In this document: positions 54,146 to 62,618 of the stretch, in pieces
Position numbering within the stretch: position 1 is the stretch's first letter
Layout of the letters: each line of letters begins with the position of its first letter
NCBI RefSeq assembly: GCF_002902985.1
Contig: NZ_CP026167.1
Coordinates: 3,534,001-3,598,000 of the forward strand
Source of the DNA: Leclercia sp. LSNIH1
GTDB taxonomy: Bacteria; Pseudomonadota; Gammaproteobacteria; Enterobacterales; Enterobacteriaceae
Direction of reading: 5' to 3'
Length of the DNA stretch: 64,000 bases
Notes under the pieces: generated by a model
Database searches by the model: none
Told to the model about the DNA's origin: nothing
What the model saw: only the letters and a program-made list of their open reading frames with translations
Position numbers and translations under genes: made by a program

Positions 54146-55482
54146 GAGCGCAGCACCGCAAACAGTTCAAGTTTTATCTCACCCAGCGATTCGGGTGTAT
54201 AGAAGGTGCAGTTGCCTGCCTCCAGCATGGCGCGGGCCGCATCTGTGGACAGATCCAGCGCAAAATACTGGTTCTCAAGACGCAGCGGTATCGCCGCAGG
54301 GACGTGACTCAGCGGTTTAATCACCATTCCGCTCAGGGCGATATTCACCACCTCGGAAACATCATCGTGGCTACCAGCTTTACAAAGCTGCGGGAAGCGG
54401 GTCTGCAGTTCGTGGTTTGGCATGGAAGAGCGCACGGAGAGATAAAAATCCGCTCCTTCACGCAATCGCGCATCGAGCAGCTTGCCACGCCAGATCTCCC
54501 TGTCATCGCCCTGCTCCAGCGCGATAGCAACAACCCGCGACGGCAAACTGGCCTCCAGAAGATTGTCCAGTAGGGTAAAAAGCGGCGGAAAGACTTGTTC
54601 TGGCGCATCATGCCGGTAAAGCGGAATATCGTCAGCGTTATGCTCAAGTGAAAAGGTCAGCAGACTGCCCGCCAGCCTCGCCAGCTCCCGGTACAACAGT
54701 TCAGGATGACGAGACGGTGACTGGTGCAACTCTGTCAGTACGGGTTCGGTACTGTTCAGGGCATGAAGTAGCCAGAACAGCGACACATCCGCCACGGCAA
54801 AGTCCGCCATCCGCTCATTACTTTCGCGTCGCATTGCCATCAGTCGCTTACGTCGGGCCGACAGGCGGTGCAGAAGATCCCTGAGATCACCGTTTAGCAC
54901 GGGACTGGCATCCAGCGACAGCAGCGGCGGGATAAAGCTGGGATCGCGCACCCACTGTCCCTGGGCGTTGCGGATCAGCCTCGCCACCGGGCAGGTCAGA
55001 TAAGCGCTGTTTTCCTGGGTGGACAGCCGCAGCGTCATCGAATGACGCAGTACAGCCAGATCGCTGCGCTCATGTCCGGCAAGCTCCTGTACCGTCACCC
55101 GTTCTGCCTGCCAGCGGCGCGGACGGGCACTGTCGCGCCCGTCATCCAGATTACCGCCGTTCGCGCTGAGCAATGGCAGGCACAGCAGCACCTCTATACT
55201 CTCCTGCACCACCGCGGATATATCACAGACCGGTGGCAGGTTATCCGCGAGATCCGTGTCGACCAGCGTCCCGTCAGCAAAGCGTACGATCAGACGGGTG
55301 GCATTGAGCCGGGAAAGCGCCAGTGCGCTGTCGTCAAACTCAGCGCACAGCACACCCCAGGGGTGCGCCAGCGCCATTCGTGCAACAGTATCTGCAACGT
55401 GTGCATCCCAGCGGGCCTGCTGCTGAAACTGTTGGGGGGCCAGGAAAGCCCCGTCGCTCCACAGCGGACGATAAATTTTCAT
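54142..55482 (-). CDS. tssK: TssK baseplate protein
   Basis: 446 aa, the TssK/VasE length. N-terminus MKIYRPLWSDGAFLAPQQFQQQ is the family signature. The N-terminal shell domain holds TssFG, and the C-terminal domain binds TssL/TssM, so TssK joins baseplate to membrane complex. Its partners tssF and tssG are not in the window. Confidence 0.94.
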   Translation of the reverse strand: MKIYRPLWSDGAFLAPQQFQQQARWDAHVADTVARMALAHPWGVLCAEFDDSALALSRLNATRLIVRFADGTLVDTDLADNLPPVCDISAVVQESIEVLLCLPLLSANGGNLDDGRDSARPRRWQAERVTVQELAGHERSDLAVLRHSMTLRLSTQENSAYLTCPVARLIRNAQGQWVRDPSFIPPLLSLDASPVLNGDLRDLLHRLSARRKRLMAMRRESNERMADFAVADVSLFWLLHALNSTEPVLTELHQSPSRHPELLYRELARLAGSLLTFSLEHNADDIPLYRHDAPEQVFPPLFTLLDNLLEASLPSRVVAIALEQGDDREIWRGKLLDARLREGADFYLSVRSSMPNHELQTRFPQLCKAGSHDDVSEVVNIALSGMVIKPLSHVPAAIPLRLENQYFALDLSTDAARAMLEAGNCTFYTPESLGEIKLELFAVLRS

Positions 55483-55495
55483 CCCTGCTCCCGCC

Positions 55496-57031
55496 TTATG
55501 CTTTCGCTTTCGGCATCTGGCTCACCAGCGACAGATTCACGTCCATACCTTCCACCTGGAAGTGTGGCACGGCGTACAGTCGCACGCGGAAGAAGCCTGG
55601 GTTGTCCTCAATGTCTTCCACCACCACTTTTGCGTCGCGCAGCGGGTGAGAAGCCTGCAGTTCATCGCCCGGATCGGTCATTTCAGTGACCAGACCTTTC
55701 ACCCAGGTGTTGAGCTCAAGCTCCAGCAGACGGCGATCTTTAGTGGTCCCGATGTTTTCGCGCTGAATCAGCTTCAGATAGTGGGCAATGCGTGACAACA
55801 GGAAGATGTACGGCAGGCGCGCGTTGATGCGGCTGTTGGCCGTCGCATCGGCAGTATCGTACAGGGCCGGTTTCTGGGCTGAGTTCGCCGAGAAGAAGCA
55901 GGCGTAGTCGCGGTTTTTGTAGTACGACAACGGGATGAAACCGAGATTCGCAAACTCAAATTCGCGGGTCTCCGGGATCATCACCTCAGACGGGATCTTC
56001 ACCTGGTTGCCGGTGCCGAGATCGTACAGGTGGATCGGCAGATCTTTCACCGCCCCGCCCGCCTGCGGACCACGGATCTGCACGCACCAGCCGTTGTTGA
56101 TAAAGCTCTTCACCATGTTGGAGGCGAAGGAGAATGACGCGCTGGTCCACAGGTATTTTTCGTGATCCGGGCCTTTCACCTGCTCAACGTAGTTGAAGCT
56201 GCGCACCGGTACGGTGTCCGGACCATACGGCAGACGCCCCAGCACCCGCGGCATTACCAGGCCAATATAGCGGGCGTCGTCGGTGTCGCGGAACGATTTC
56301 CACTTGATGTACTCGGCGCGGCCGAAGTAGTTGCCGATATCTTTGATCGCAGCCACCTCTTCCATCGACTCTTTCAGGAAGAACTTCGGACCGACGGAGC
56401 CGATAAACGGCATATGCGCTGCGGCAGATACTTTGGAGATGTTGCGTAGTAGCGCCACGTCCTGCGGGCTGGCGTCAAACTCATAAGCCGATATCACCGA
56501 GCCAATCGGTTCACCGCCCGGGGTGTCGTATTCAGCTGTATAGGTGTGCCAGTAAAGCCCGCTCTGAATGAGCTCCGGCGCGTCTTCAAAGTCCTGGCGC
56601 AGAGCGTCTTTTGAAACATCCAGAATTTCGGTTTTCACATTCTGGCGATAGTCTGTGTTATCCACCAGCTGCTTCAGGCCACGCCACAGGGATTCCACTT
56701 TCTGGAATTCGGTATGGTGCATCACCGCATCGAGCTGGCGGCTGATCTGAAAATCAAGTTCTGCGATATGGTGGTCAATCAACGTTTTGTCGAGCTTTTC
56801 CACCTGTTGTCCGGAACGGCGGATGCAGTCCATAAACACCTGCATCGCCGCAGTCAGACGTTCACCTGCTGACGCATCAGCCAGCGCGGCGTCATCCAGA
56901 AACGTATTAATATCGCCCAGGCTGGAGGCTGGGGTCAGATTGATTTTTTCAAACAGAGAGGCGTAAACACCCTCTTTTTCCAGTACAGTAGTTTGCCCCT
57001 GAGCAGAGCCATTTTCAGTATTTAAAGACAT
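55496..57031 (-). CDS. tssC: TssC large sheath subunit (VipB)
   Basis: 511 aa from ATG 57031 (MSLNTENG); GGGAAT lies upstream. In-frame GTG 57070 would add 13 residues and abuts tssB. Conserved VipB regions include FHKVESLWRGLKQLV-type FQKVESLWRGL (about 120), GEPIGSVISAYEF, and LPYIFLLSRIAHYLK (about 415). Together with TssB it forms the contractile sheath in the cytosol. Confidence 0.94.
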   Translation of the reverse strand: MSLNTENGSAQGQTTVLEKEGVYASLFEKINLTPASSLGDINTFLDDAALADASAGERLTAAMQVFMDCIRRSGQQVEKLDKTLIDHHIAELDFQISRQLDAVMHHTEFQKVESLWRGLKQLVDNTDYRQNVKTEILDVSKDALRQDFEDAPELIQSGLYWHTYTAEYDTPGGEPIGSVISAYEFDASPQDVALLRNISKVSAAAHMPFIGSVGPKFFLKESMEEVAAIKDIGNYFGRAEYIKWKSFRDTDDARYIGLVMPRVLGRLPYGPDTVPVRSFNYVEQVKGPDHEKYLWTSASFSFASNMVKSFINNGWCVQIRGPQAGGAVKDLPIHLYDLGTGNQVKIPSEVMIPETREFEFANLGFIPLSYYKNRDYACFFSANSAQKPALYDTADATANSRINARLPYIFLLSRIAHYLKLIQRENIGTTKDRRLLELELNTWVKGLVTEMTDPGDELQASHPLRDAKVVVEDIEDNPGFFRVRLYAVPHFQVEGMDVNLSLVSQMPKAKA

Positions 57032-57073
57032 CAGCATATTCCCGGTTAATCCATTAAAAGAGACTTCCACACA

Positions 57074-57562
57074 TTATTTCGGGGCAAGCGCACTCATTTC
57101 GTCACGTAACTCCTGAGTTAGCGCCGGATCCTTAAGAATTTTCTCGAGCTCTTTTCTGAAAGTGGCGTTATCCAGCAGGTTAGATTTGAGGTCGCGTAAT
57201 AAATTACGCATGGCCAGCATCGCGCGAAGTTGAGGAATTTGACGGGCAACCTGTTCTGGTTCGAAATCCTTCATGGAGGAAAACTGCAGGCGGATGTTTT
57301 CTTCACCGTCGCCAGAAAGCGTATTCTGTACGGCCAGATTAATCTCGGGGTTAAACTCTGCAAGTACGCTATCGAAGTTGTTTTTATTGATGTTTATTTT
57401 TTCCCGCTCCGATAACATGCGGGTCTCCTTACCGTTACTGAAATCGCCAACAGTAAGAATTTTAAGGGGTAATTCAACTTTCTTCTGTGCGCCTCCTGTG
57501 TGTAAAGCCAATTTTAAATTTATTCGTGCCTTAGGCACTTCATTCTGAAACGAATCAGCCAT
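57074..57562 (-). CDS. tssB: TssB small sheath subunit (VipA)
   Basis: 162 aa. Starts MADSFQNEVPKARINLKL, with LPLKILTVGDFS and the C-terminal NLLRDLKSNLLDNATFRKEL conserved in VipA. It heads the island and the probable main operon (tssBCKL-ompA-hcp). AAAAGGGACC precedes the ATG. The AT-rich region upstream should hold the promoter. Confidence 0.95.
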   Translation of the reverse strand: MADSFQNEVPKARINLKLALHTGGAQKKVELPLKILTVGDFSNGKETRMLSEREKININKNNFDSVLAEFNPEINLAVQNTLSGDGEENIRLQFSSMKDFEPEQVARQIPQLRAMLAMRNLLRDLKSNLLDNATFRKELEKILKDPALTQELRDEMSALAPK

Positions 57563-57850
57563 AGCGGTCCCTTTTCCTTAAGGAATAGTTGTCGAGTAAA
57601 ACCACGTTTATTAACGGACAGATAGTAGAACAAAAAATTACACTGGATCAACTAACTATTAATCCAAAGCGAGACTTTACACATACTCTTGTCCTCAATT
57701 CGATTAGCAAGTACTGATATCTGACCTGCACATATTTAAAGGAGAATTCTCACGTAAATAAACAGAAGCGAATACATAACAAATATGCATATTATATTTA
57801 TTTTAAATGATATATATAAATTAAATTAACTCAAACCATGAATTAATGAT
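57563..57850. promoter_or_regulatory. AT-rich upstream region of the T6SS operon
   Basis: About 290 bp dominated by A/T runs, with small palindromes GGAGAATTCTC (near 57751) and AATATGCATATT (near 57781). No ORF of note. It is the kind of DNA usually bound by H-NS in acquired islands. No sigma-54 -24/-12 pair was found by eye. Confidence 0.5.
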
Positions 57851-57867
57851 AATTACGCGTGAGAGCG

Positions 57868-57897
57868 AAAAAAATGGCGCCTCAATCAGCGCCATTT
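57868..57897 (-). terminator. Terminator facing the oxidoreductase direction
   Basis: AAATGGCGC (57872-57880), CTCAATCA, GCGCCATTT (57889-57897); on the minus strand the stem runs into seven or more Us (57874-57868). It lies 190 bp after the stop at 58087. The 57898-58086 stretch between holds no gene I can support. Confidence 0.75.
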
Positions 57898-58086
57898 ACA
57901 AGGTGGGCATTATTCATCGCACGAAACGCCACATACAGAGCATACACCGCCCATCCGGTAATCTTCGGGCAATTTTGCCGTACCATACGCCCTTCGGCGT
58001 TAAGGCCTTCTTTCGGTGTTCAGGACCCAAAGCGAACAGGCGTGGTGATTAATTACACAGACTCTGGCCGTATCACTCCCGTCACA

Positions 58087-59115
58087 TCAGTCCTGTTCAA
58101 TGACCGAAAGCACGATTTTCCCCTGAATATGTCCTCGAGCCGCCCGCTCATGCGCTTGTTGCGCGTGCGCAAGCGGGAACGTACTGTCGACAGCTACCTG
58201 AATCACCCCCTTATCCATCAATTCGGCAAGCTGGGCGAGCTGTGCGCCGTTGGATCGCACCTGGGTAGCCGAGACGACAACGCCCAACTGCCGGGCCTCG
58301 TCAGCGCCTGAAAATCCCAGAGGATAAATCGGAAACAGCGCGCCGCCGCGCCTGAGAGCGCGCAAGAAGCGGCTTGCTGAAGGGCCGCCAACCGCATCGA
58401 TGACGAGATCTGCATTGCGTACTACATCTTCGGCAGCCTGTTTCGTGTAATCAATAAATTCATCAGCGCCCAGGTTAAGCAGAAACATTTCATGTTCACC
58501 GGAGGCCACCGCGATAACATGCGCGCCCTGCCATTTCGCCAGCTGTAAGGCGAAATGGCCGACACCGCCTGCCGCGCCGTTAACCAGAACGGTTTGTCCC
58601 GCCAGCGGCACCGGCTTATGCGGGGTTGCCTGTAGCGGATTTGGCACATCATGCCCTTGATCAATCATAAATTGCCATGCGCTCAGCAGCGACATGGGTG
58701 CGGCAGCGGCGTGGATATGGTCAAGACAACGAGGTTTACGCGCTACCTCCGTTGCCGCTACGCTGACATATTCGGCATAGGCCCGGCTACCGCCAGCCGC
58801 CCCGTCGGGGAAGCGCACCATCGAATAGACTTCATCCCCGACAGAGAACGCCGTGACGTTGTCGCCCACCGCAACGATCACCCCCGAAATATCCGTTCCC
58901 AGGATCACGGGGAAAGTGACTTTGGGTTGCCATTCCGGCGGCAACATTCGGTAGCCATCGCGAAGATACCAGTCAGGAGGATTGAGGCCGACCGCATACA
59001 CGCGGACAAGCACTTCGTTGGGCTGAAGATCTGGCACAGGAACCTCTTCATAGCGAAGTACCTCCGGCCCACCGAACGCGTACTGCTGCACTGCATTCAT
59101 CACTTTAATCGACAT
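58087..59115 (-). CDS. NADP-dependent zinc-independent alcohol dehydrogenase/quinone oxidoreductase-like protein
   Basis: 342 aa, medium-chain dehydrogenase/reductase. N-terminal GroES-like domain (about 10-130; GLNPPDWYLRDG, GTDISGVIVAVGDNV) and Rossmann domain with the nucleotide loop NGAAGGVGHFALQLAK (about 180-195). No zinc-binding cysteine set. The likely activity is reduction of quinones or enones with NADPH. It is divergent from the TetR gene, shares its operator region, and is the probable target of that repressor. GGAGAAAG precedes the ATG. Confidence 0.85.
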   Translation of the reverse strand: MSIKVMNAVQQYAFGGPEVLRYEEVPVPDLQPNEVLVRVYAVGLNPPDWYLRDGYRMLPPEWQPKVTFPVILGTDISGVIVAVGDNVTAFSVGDEVYSMVRFPDGAAGGSRAYAEYVSVAATEVARKPRCLDHIHAAAAPMSLLSAWQFMIDQGHDVPNPLQATPHKPVPLAGQTVLVNGAAGGVGHFALQLAKWQGAHVIAVASGEHEMFLLNLGADEFIDYTKQAAEDVVRNADLVIDAVGGPSASRFLRALRRGGALFPIYPLGFSGADEARQLGVVVSATQVRSNGAQLAQLAELMDKGVIQVAVDSTFPLAHAQQAHERAARGHIQGKIVLSVIEQD

Positions 59116-59150
59116 GGCTTTCTCCTCGGACGTAAATGCGGTATATTTAA

Positions 59151-59186
59151 CGGAGCACTGCTCCGAATATATGGAGCACTGTTCCG
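59151..59186. promoter_or_regulatory. Double palindromic operator for the TetR regulator
   Basis: CGGAGCACTGCTCCG (59151-59165) and TGGAGCACTGTTCCG (59172-59186) are two near-identical palindromes, 21 bp centre to centre, thus on the same face of the helix. They lie in the 88-bp space between the divergent oxidoreductase and TetR genes. Confidence 0.85.
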
Positions 59187-59203
59187 CTTGTCAAGGAGAC
59201 ACC

Positions 59204-59776
59204 ATGCGAGCCGATGCGAGAAAAAACTACGACCACCTGATTGCCGTCGCGCGCGACGTCTTTATTGAGCAAGGTGCCGATGCGTCATTGCGCGACATTG
59301 CCCGCAGAGCCGAAGTCGGCCTGGGTACACTCTACCGCCACTTCCCGAGCCGCGAAGCGTTGCTTGAAGTCCTGCTGCGTTCAAGCTTTGATGCACTGGC
59401 GACCAGAGCCGAAGCCCTTCAGACCAGGGCCGATTCAGCCGAAGCCCTGACGTTGTGGTTGCAAGAGATTATCGCCTTCACCTATGAACATCGTGGCGTT
59501 ATTGAGCCGATGATGAGCGCCATCGAAGATCCCGATTCCGCGCTCCACACATCGTGCGTCGCCCTTCGCGCTGCCGGGGCAGCGCTCCTTGCCCGCGCTC
59601 AGGCCGATGGTAAGGCGCGGGCCAATCTTGATGGTGCGGAATTGTTTGATCTGATTGCTGCGCTGGCCTGGCTGCGTGGACATCCCTCGCACGCTCCCCG
59701 CGCCGAACGGATTTTCAGCGTGATTGCAGATGCTATCCTGGTGACAAAAACAGCCAACGCTACAGATAAAAAATAG
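59204..59776 (+). CDS. TetR-family transcriptional repressor
   Basis: 190 aa from ATG 59204, which has AAGGAGA 6 bases upstream; an open frame continues back to 59114 but overlaps the operator. N-terminal helix-turn-helix (about 10-55: IEQGADASLRDIARRAEVGLGTLYRHFPSREALL) and a helical ligand domain. Probably represses the divergent oxidoreductase and itself through the double operator. The inducer is unknown. Confidence 0.88.
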   Translation: MRADARKNYDHLIAVARDVFIEQGADASLRDIARRAEVGLGTLYRHFPSREALLEVLLRSSFDALATRAEALQTRADSAEALTLWLQEIIAFTYEHRGVIEPMMSAIEDPDSALHTSCVALRAAGAALLARAQADGKARANLDGAELFDLIAALAWLRGHPSHAPRAERIFSVIADAILVTKTANATDKK

Positions 59777-59778
59777 CC

Positions 59779-60062
59779 TCAATGAGCGCCGATGCCATTC
59801 AGAAACAGATCAACCAGATGGGTAATGCGCGGTTCAGGCTCATTATCCTGCTCAGTCGCAGTTAAAATCGCGGTGGCCACAAACACGATATCGTCAAAGG
59901 TACCTTTCCCCCTGACCGTCTGAGTATCCCCGGTACGCGCCAGTGCGGTGAAGAACACACCGATCTTTCGTTCGCTTAATGCCCGTTCTTTTGGACGAGG
60001 CTATCACGCATTTCTTCGTAAAGGGGGAGAAACTGGCGCTGCAAGTCGCGCCAGCTCTGGGT
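59779..60062 (-). pseudogene. Decayed C-terminal part of another TetR/AcrR-type regulator
   Basis: One frame (60000-59779) reads SERKIGVFFTALARTGDTQ...EPRITHLVDLFLNGIGAH and stops, a typical TetR C-terminal domain. Just upstream another frame reads QSWRDLQRQFLPLYEEMRDS, which may be the preceding helix. No N-terminal HTH or start codon is left. The gap between tetR and mppA holds nothing else but a weak hairpin. Confidence 0.45.
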
Positions 60063-60073
60063 TTAGCGATGGT

Positions 60074-60092
60074 ATCCTGCCGTCAGCAGGAT
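60074..60092 (-). terminator. Hairpin after mppA
   Basis: ATCCTGC (60074-60080), CGTCA, GCAGGAT (60086-60092), 12 bases after the mppA stop. There is no U-run, so termination is uncertain. Confidence 0.4.
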
Positions 60093-60103
60093 GTCAGTAC
60101 GCG

Positions 60104-61720
60104 TCAGTGCTTCACGATATACATCGTGCGGCTATACGCCACATCTTCCGGGTTGTTAATCGGATAGCCTTTCACCCACGGCTTGATTAACCGCCCGTTG
60201 GTGTACTGGTAGATCGGCGCAATCGGGGCTTTTTCCGCAATGATTTTTTCTGCGGTATTGTAATCCGCATTGCGGGCCTGCTCGGTGGTCTCCAGGGATG
60301 CCTGGTTAATCACCTTGTCATACGCCGGATCGTTGAAACGCGAGATGTTGCCAGTATGCGTTGAGGTCAGCAGGGAGAGGAAGGTCGAGGGCTCATTGTA
60401 GTCACCTACCCAGGAGGCGCGGATCACGTCAAAGTTGCCGGTATTACGGCTGTCGATATAGGTTTTCCACTCCTGGTTCTGCAACTTCACATCGACACCC
60501 AGGTTCTTTTTCCACATTGACGCCACCGCGATAGCAATCTTCTGGTGGTTCTCTGAGGTGTTATACAGCAGCGTCAGCTTCAGCGGTTTCTGCGCATTGT
60601 AGCCAGCCGCCTGCAACAGCGTTTTGGCCTGCGCGTTCATCTCTTCCTGGCTCATCTGCTCAAAAGGCGATTTCTCCGGCGTAAATCCTGCGGTCACGTC
60701 CGGGGTGAAGTGCCAGGCAGGTTTTTCGCCGGTACCCAGTACTTTTTCAGCCATGATGCGCCGGTCGATAGTCATGCTGAGCGCCAGACGCACTCTCGCA
60801 TCCGCAGTCGGGCCTTTTTGGGTATTAAAGGCATAATAGTAGGTGCCCAGCTGCGGCGGGATATAGACCTGGCCCGGGATCTCTTTCATTAACTTCTGGT
60901 AGAGGTTTTTCGGGAACGATTCGGTGATGTCGATATCATCTGCCAGATAGCGCTTGGTGGCTGAGGACTCCTGGTTGATCGGGATAAAGGTCACTTTCTG
61001 CAGAACGGTTTTGTCGTTATCCCAGTAATGGCTGTTACGCTCAACCACCAGCTTCTCGTTGACCACCCGGTCTTTGAGGATATACGCACCGTTACCTACC
61101 AGCGCCCCAGGACGAGTCCACTCCGGGCTGCTCTCCACATTCGCTTTTTGTACCGGATAGAAGGCGAAGCTCGCCGTCAGATTGGTAAACCACGGCAGGG
61201 GTTTATCGAGCTGCACGCGCAGGGTTCGGTTATCCACTGCCGTTACGCCCAGTTTATCCGGCGTTGCCTTACCGTCGATGATCGCCTGCGCGTTCACGAT
61301 CCCGGCCAGGGCCGCAAACCAGGCGAAAGGCGAGGTCGTTTTGGGATCAACCAGACGCTGCCAGCTGTAGACAAAATCCTGGGCAGTGACGGGGGTGCCG
61401 TCAGACCATTGCGCGTTCTCGCGCAGGGTGAAAGTCCAGACGCGGTTATCATTACTCTGCCAGCGGGTCGCCACGCCTGGCACCAGTTCGCCCTTTTCAT
61501 TTTGATTCACGAGACCCTCGAACAGATCGCGGATCACCTGAATTTCAGGCAGACCCACCGCTTTAGCGGGATCAAGCGAGGCAGGTTCATCTTTGATATG
61601 ACGCACCAGCTCCTGTTTGGATGCCAGCGTTGTCCCGGGGGGAACATCCGCCGCGAAGGCGTAAGAAGAGAGGCCACACAACAATAAGGCAGAACAGATC
61701 AACGAAACCGGATGCTTCAT
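60104..61720 (-). CDS. mppA: Murein tripeptide-binding periplasmic protein MppA
   Basis: 538 aa from ATG 61720 (AAAGGGGATC upstream), against 537 in E. coli. Signal peptide ends at AFA-AD (about 23). SBP family 5 (oligopeptide-binding) fold: ELVRHIKDEPASLDPAKAVG near the start and WVGDYNEPSTFLSLL in lobe II. It delivers L-Ala-gamma-D-Glu-meso-Dap to the Opp permease. Divergent from mpaA, which then cleaves such peptides. In E. coli ycjY and pgrR lie between mpaA and mppA; here they are absent. Confidence 0.92.
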   Translation of the reverse strand: MKHPVSLICSALLLCGLSSYAFAADVPPGTTLASKQELVRHIKDEPASLDPAKAVGLPEIQVIRDLFEGLVNQNEKGELVPGVATRWQSNDNRVWTFTLRENAQWSDGTPVTAQDFVYSWQRLVDPKTTSPFAWFAALAGIVNAQAIIDGKATPDKLGVTAVDNRTLRVQLDKPLPWFTNLTASFAFYPVQKANVESSPEWTRPGALVGNGAYILKDRVVNEKLVVERNSHYWDNDKTVLQKVTFIPINQESSATKRYLADDIDITESFPKNLYQKLMKEIPGQVYIPPQLGTYYYAFNTQKGPTADARVRLALSMTIDRRIMAEKVLGTGEKPAWHFTPDVTAGFTPEKSPFEQMSQEEMNAQAKTLLQAAGYNAQKPLKLTLLYNTSENHQKIAIAVASMWKKNLGVDVKLQNQEWKTYIDSRNTGNFDVIRASWVGDYNEPSTFLSLLTSTHTGNISRFNDPAYDKVINQASLETTEQARNADYNTAEKIIAEKAPIAPIYQYTNGRLIKPWVKGYPINNPEDVAYSRTMYIVKH

Positions 61721-61904
61721 GAGATCCCCTTTGACATGATGGGTAACGAGCAGATGGGTAATTATTTGTTTCGGAACAGTGAAATGCAAACAACTTCCGC
61801 CGGAAAGTTGATATCTGCCGGTTTTACCTTCTGGCTGAAACTATTTGATTAACCGTGTTTTTTGCACAACACTGCCAGTAATACAATCTGATTCAGGAAC
61901 CTCT

Positions 61905-62618
61905 ATGTCACTTACCCGCCCAAGAACGGAACGTGGCGCTTTCCCGCCCGGGACCGAACATTATGGCCGCTCATACCTCGGCGCCCCCTTAATCTGGTTC
62001 CCTGCCCCGCAGGCCGATCGCAACAGCGGCCTGATCATTGCCGGAACCCACGGAGATGAAAATTCTTCGATTGTGACCCTCTCCTGCGCCCTGCGTACCC
62101 TTTCCCCTCCGCTGCGCCGCCACCATGTGGTATTAACCGTTAACCCGGACGGCTGTCAGTTGGGTTTACGCGCCAATGCCCGTGGTGTGGATTTAAACCG
62201 TAACTTCCCGGCGGCCAACTGGCGGGAAGGCGAGACAGTCTACCGTTGGAACAGCTCCGCCGAAGATCGCGATGTGGTGTTGCTGACGGGCGACAAGCCC
62301 GGTTCAGAGCCAGAAACCCAGGCGCTGTGTCATCTGATCCACAAACTGCATCCGGCCTGGGTTGTCTCGTTTCACGATCCGCTGGCCTGCATTGAAGATC
62401 CCGCCCACACGGCTCTTGGGCGCTGGCTGGCAGATGCCTTTTCACTGCCGCTGGTCACCAGCGTCGGCTATGAGACGCCAGGCTCATTCGGCAGCTGGTG
62501 TGCCGATTTAAGCCTGCACTGCATCACCGCTGAATTCCCGCCGATCTCCTCCGACGAGGCCAGCGAGAAGTACCTGAAAGCGATGACCGATCTGTTGCGC
62601 TGGGAACCTCAGAGATGA
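61905..62618 (+). CDS. mpaA: Murein peptide amidase A
   Basis: 237 aa from ATG 61905 (CAGGAACC upstream); a TTG 20 codons earlier is unlikely. Zinc carboxypeptidase M14-like: zinc ligands in GTHGDENSS (His, Glu) and SFHDP (His), substrate Arg/Asn in VDLNRNFP, catalytic Glu in CITAEFP. It splits gamma-D-Glu-Dap in recycled murein tripeptide in the cytosol. The 3' end overlaps the ycjG end by 10 bases, as these are convergent genes. Confidence 0.93.
   Translation: MSLTRPRTERGAFPPGTEHYGRSYLGAPLIWFPAPQADRNSGLIIAGTHGDENSSIVTLSCALRTLSPPLRRHHVVLTVNPDGCQLGLRANARGVDLNRNFPAANWREGETVYRWNSSAEDRDVVLLTGDKPGSEPETQALCHLIHKLHPAWVVSFHDPLACIEDPAHTALGRWLADAFSLPLVTSVGYETPGSFGSWCADLSLHCITAEFPPISSDEASEKYLKAMTDLLRWEPQR

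Noticed and set aside
26521..57562. Calling the island a complete T6SS
   Set aside because: tssA, tssE, tssF, tssG and tssJ are not found on either strand, and tssM is interrupted.
57846..58311. ORFs of 68 and 150 codons on the plus strand between tssB and the oxidoreductase
   Set aside because: They run over a terminator and the antisense of the oxidoreductase, and have no coding character.
59979..60167. Plus-strand ORF ending in mppA antisense
   Set aside because: It is opposite the TetR relic and mppA, has no ribosome site and is unlikely to be coding.
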